DNA of 64,000 nt, taken from contig NC_136005.1 of assembly GCF_048128805.1 (NCBI RefSeq), forward strand, positions 19,990,260 to 20,054,259, written 5' to 3'. The stretch is from Centroberyx gerrardi (taxonomy: Eukaryota > Chordata > Actinopteri > Beryciformes > Berycidae). Shown piece after piece: positions 62,130-64,000 of this stretch. Position numbers and translations under genes: made by a program. Each line of letters begins with the position of its first letter. Position 1 is the first letter of the stretch. The notes beneath the pieces are model-generated. The model was not told the DNA's origin, ran no database searches, and worked only from the letters and a program-made list of their open reading frames with translations.

Positions 62130-64000
62130 CACATGCACTTCTCAGGGAATACAATGTGCTTCATGCGGCTTGTAAAAATAAATGTTAAGAGTTCCAGAGA
62201 TTTACAATCTGAATAGTATTCACCTGCACCGCTAACTCTGGGGATTCAGACCAAAACTCAAAGATCAGTGTGTGCTGTGATGAGACTGCCTATCCCATCT
62301 GCACAGCTGTAATGTAGACCCATGTAGGCTTTAAAGTAGGACAAGCAGCCTCATCAATTTTATGCCACAGGGCACAGAGACTATCACTACTGTGCAGCTG
62401 AGACAGAAACTACTTAGGATAGTAATTCCTCATCAATTCCTTTTTAGTTCACCTTGAAAAACTTTTACAATGAGAACCATATACAGTTAGGCTCATATAA
62501 TAAATGTAGTGTGCTTAACCAAGCAGGGGCGGTTTCCATCTGATGCTTTGTAGGAATACACAGGTGAATGTATAGTGTAGCCAGCATTATACCTGCACAA
62601 TCCCATTGGTGTGAATGAATTATTACTGCAGTTAGAGTTGTGTTGTTAACCTGGGTCCCCCCCCTTGTTGCCTCCTTGTTCCATATCATCAGCCCATTCA
62701 ACAACTAGGTCACAGCAGATCTTGTTTCCATGGATGAGATTTTCACACAACAATCTGCCAGGCAAGGGACTGACTACGCCTCTCTCTGTGAAGGGAATTG
62801 CAAGGAAAGTTATTGCATTGTTTTGTGTCTTTGTTTTGCAATGTTCATTTGCCTTTCTAAATGCTGCTGTTTAGAGGGTCTTTGAGGGGAAAGTGCTCTT
62901 GAAAAGCTAGAATATGTCTGTTAAAAAGGTTGTAATTTCCCGGTTGTGTTTGCATGGTCTTGACAATAAACAGTAGATACAGTTCGCTCTATCTGTGCAC
63001 GTGCCCCCGTGTCCAATTTGAGACGCACCCGTGCCACGTGTCTCGGAGACAAGAATTCCAGCCACCCTGATCTTTGGTGTGGGAGTCGTCCAGGGAATGT
63101 CAGCCTCCAGTTAACAAACAGAAGGGTCTGGCAGCAAAGAAAGAAAGACCAAGGAGCAGTTGAGATGTCACTCTGCCCAGAAAAATCTGCCCAGCCACTG
63201 GTTACATGCCTGAAATTCCTGCTGCAAGCTGCTTTTTCCTGTTGCCTTTTGATTTTTTTCCCCCAAGTCAGTCTAAAACACTTCTCCACCAGACAGCGGC
63301 AAAGGAAATATTTGCCAGTCCAGAAATAAGTTAGTTTTAATTGCATTGCCTAGTGAGTGCAGTTGGTGGTCTGCAGTGCTGTAAAAATGTGCCTTTGATT
63401 GATGTTCATTAGGGGCGAAACAGGGTGGTATGCTGCTCGGCATTGCAGACGCGTTCCATCGGAGTTACACTGTTCTCAAAACAAACCGCTGCAACCGGCC
63501 CTCACATACTTTCCCTGTGAGATCCTGGTCGGCACTTTGAATGAATACAGCATTATAATGTTCCCAACTGCACATGATTGGAAAAGGCTCAGCCATCATT
63601 TGCACACACTGTAGGTTGACTGAGTTTGAATAGCATTAATAGTCAGTGTCAACCTAGGTAACTCAGAGCTTTATGAAGGTGAATGGCTTATTCATTTCAT
63701 GTTGGTTGCCCAGCAGGTTAACAATGCCTTACAGTTTAACACTCCCACACTGGGGATCACTGGCTCTATAGCCTTTTTAGGAGTAATGACCAGCTGATAT
63801 CAACATTCATTTTCTCTCTCAGGTAAATGATTTACTGCAACATGATGATGTCTATTCAAAAGTGTGCTGTTTACTTTTTATTGTCAAACCATGCTATGGT
63901 AGCCTTATAAGGAAAATGAGCTGTTGAGTGTTACCTCTGCCTGCCAGACACCCGTGACTGGACTGTGGTGGTTAGTATGCATGCATGTGCAAGCCTATAC

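Larger units (their letters stand above)
58676..64000. other. Distal non-coding stretch
   Basis: No gene recognised. It contains the interstitial telomeric repeat at 60801, a triplicated ten-base unit near 60167, a CA microsatellite at 62091, and a GC-richer patch with cacgtg-type E-boxes at about 62998-63045. Confidence 0.5.

Overview
This is vertebrate nuclear DNA, most likely from a ray-finned (teleost, probably percomorph) fish. The genes are split by many short GT-AG introns, their proteins closely match vertebrate families, and the repeats are fish types: an L2-type LINE tail, a Tc1-like transposon, a TTAA-flanked foldback MITE, and CA, TTA and poly-G/C runs. The layout rpl5 / dipk1a / ccdc18 / dr1 recalls the mammalian RPL5-DIPK1A-(MTF2-TMED5)-CCDC18-DR1 neighbourhood (order recalled, not searched), with scinderin-like, rdh8-like and wntless-like genes mixed in.

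Region by region. 1-5.8 kb: complete rpl5 (+), 8 exons, 297 aa, one GC-AG intron. 6.1-15.2 kb: complete dipk1a (-), 5 exons, 428 aa, tail-to-tail with rpl5 and with a 6.8 kb first intron. 16.2-28.4 kb: colinear, broken exon relics of ccdc18 (+), with in-frame stops and a frameshift, interrupted by an L2 LINE tail. 30.3-31.8 kb: a decayed Tc1-like element split by a long palindromic MITE. 34.2-39.1 kb: complete scinderin/gelsolin-like gene (+), 16 coding exons, 713 aa. 40.2-42.5 kb: complete rdh8-like short-chain dehydrogenase (+), 6 exons, 342 aa, ending in an unusual Lys/Asp/Glu repeat tail. 44.1-44.9 kb: complete dr1 (+), 3 exons, 176 aa. 46.3-49.7 kb: complete wls-family gene (+), 12 exons, 537 aa. 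49.7-64 kb: mostly non-coding, with a possible orphan first exon near 51.1 kb, one unassigned exon-like block near 58.6 kb, an interstitial telomeric repeat at 60.8 kb and microsatellites.

The genes do not form a pathway. rpl5 and dr1 are housekeeping functions (60S ribosome/5S RNP; NC2 repression of TBP). dipk1a and wls encode secretory-pathway membrane proteins. The neighbouring scinderin-like and rdh8-like genes are both from families used heavily in the eye (cornea/lens and photoreceptor), which may be coincidence. I see no prokaryote-type system, CRISPR array or intact mobile element. The most notable observation is the apparent loss of ccdc18, a centriolar-satellite coiled-coil gene, while two of its central exons stay open behind a TATA-like promoter.
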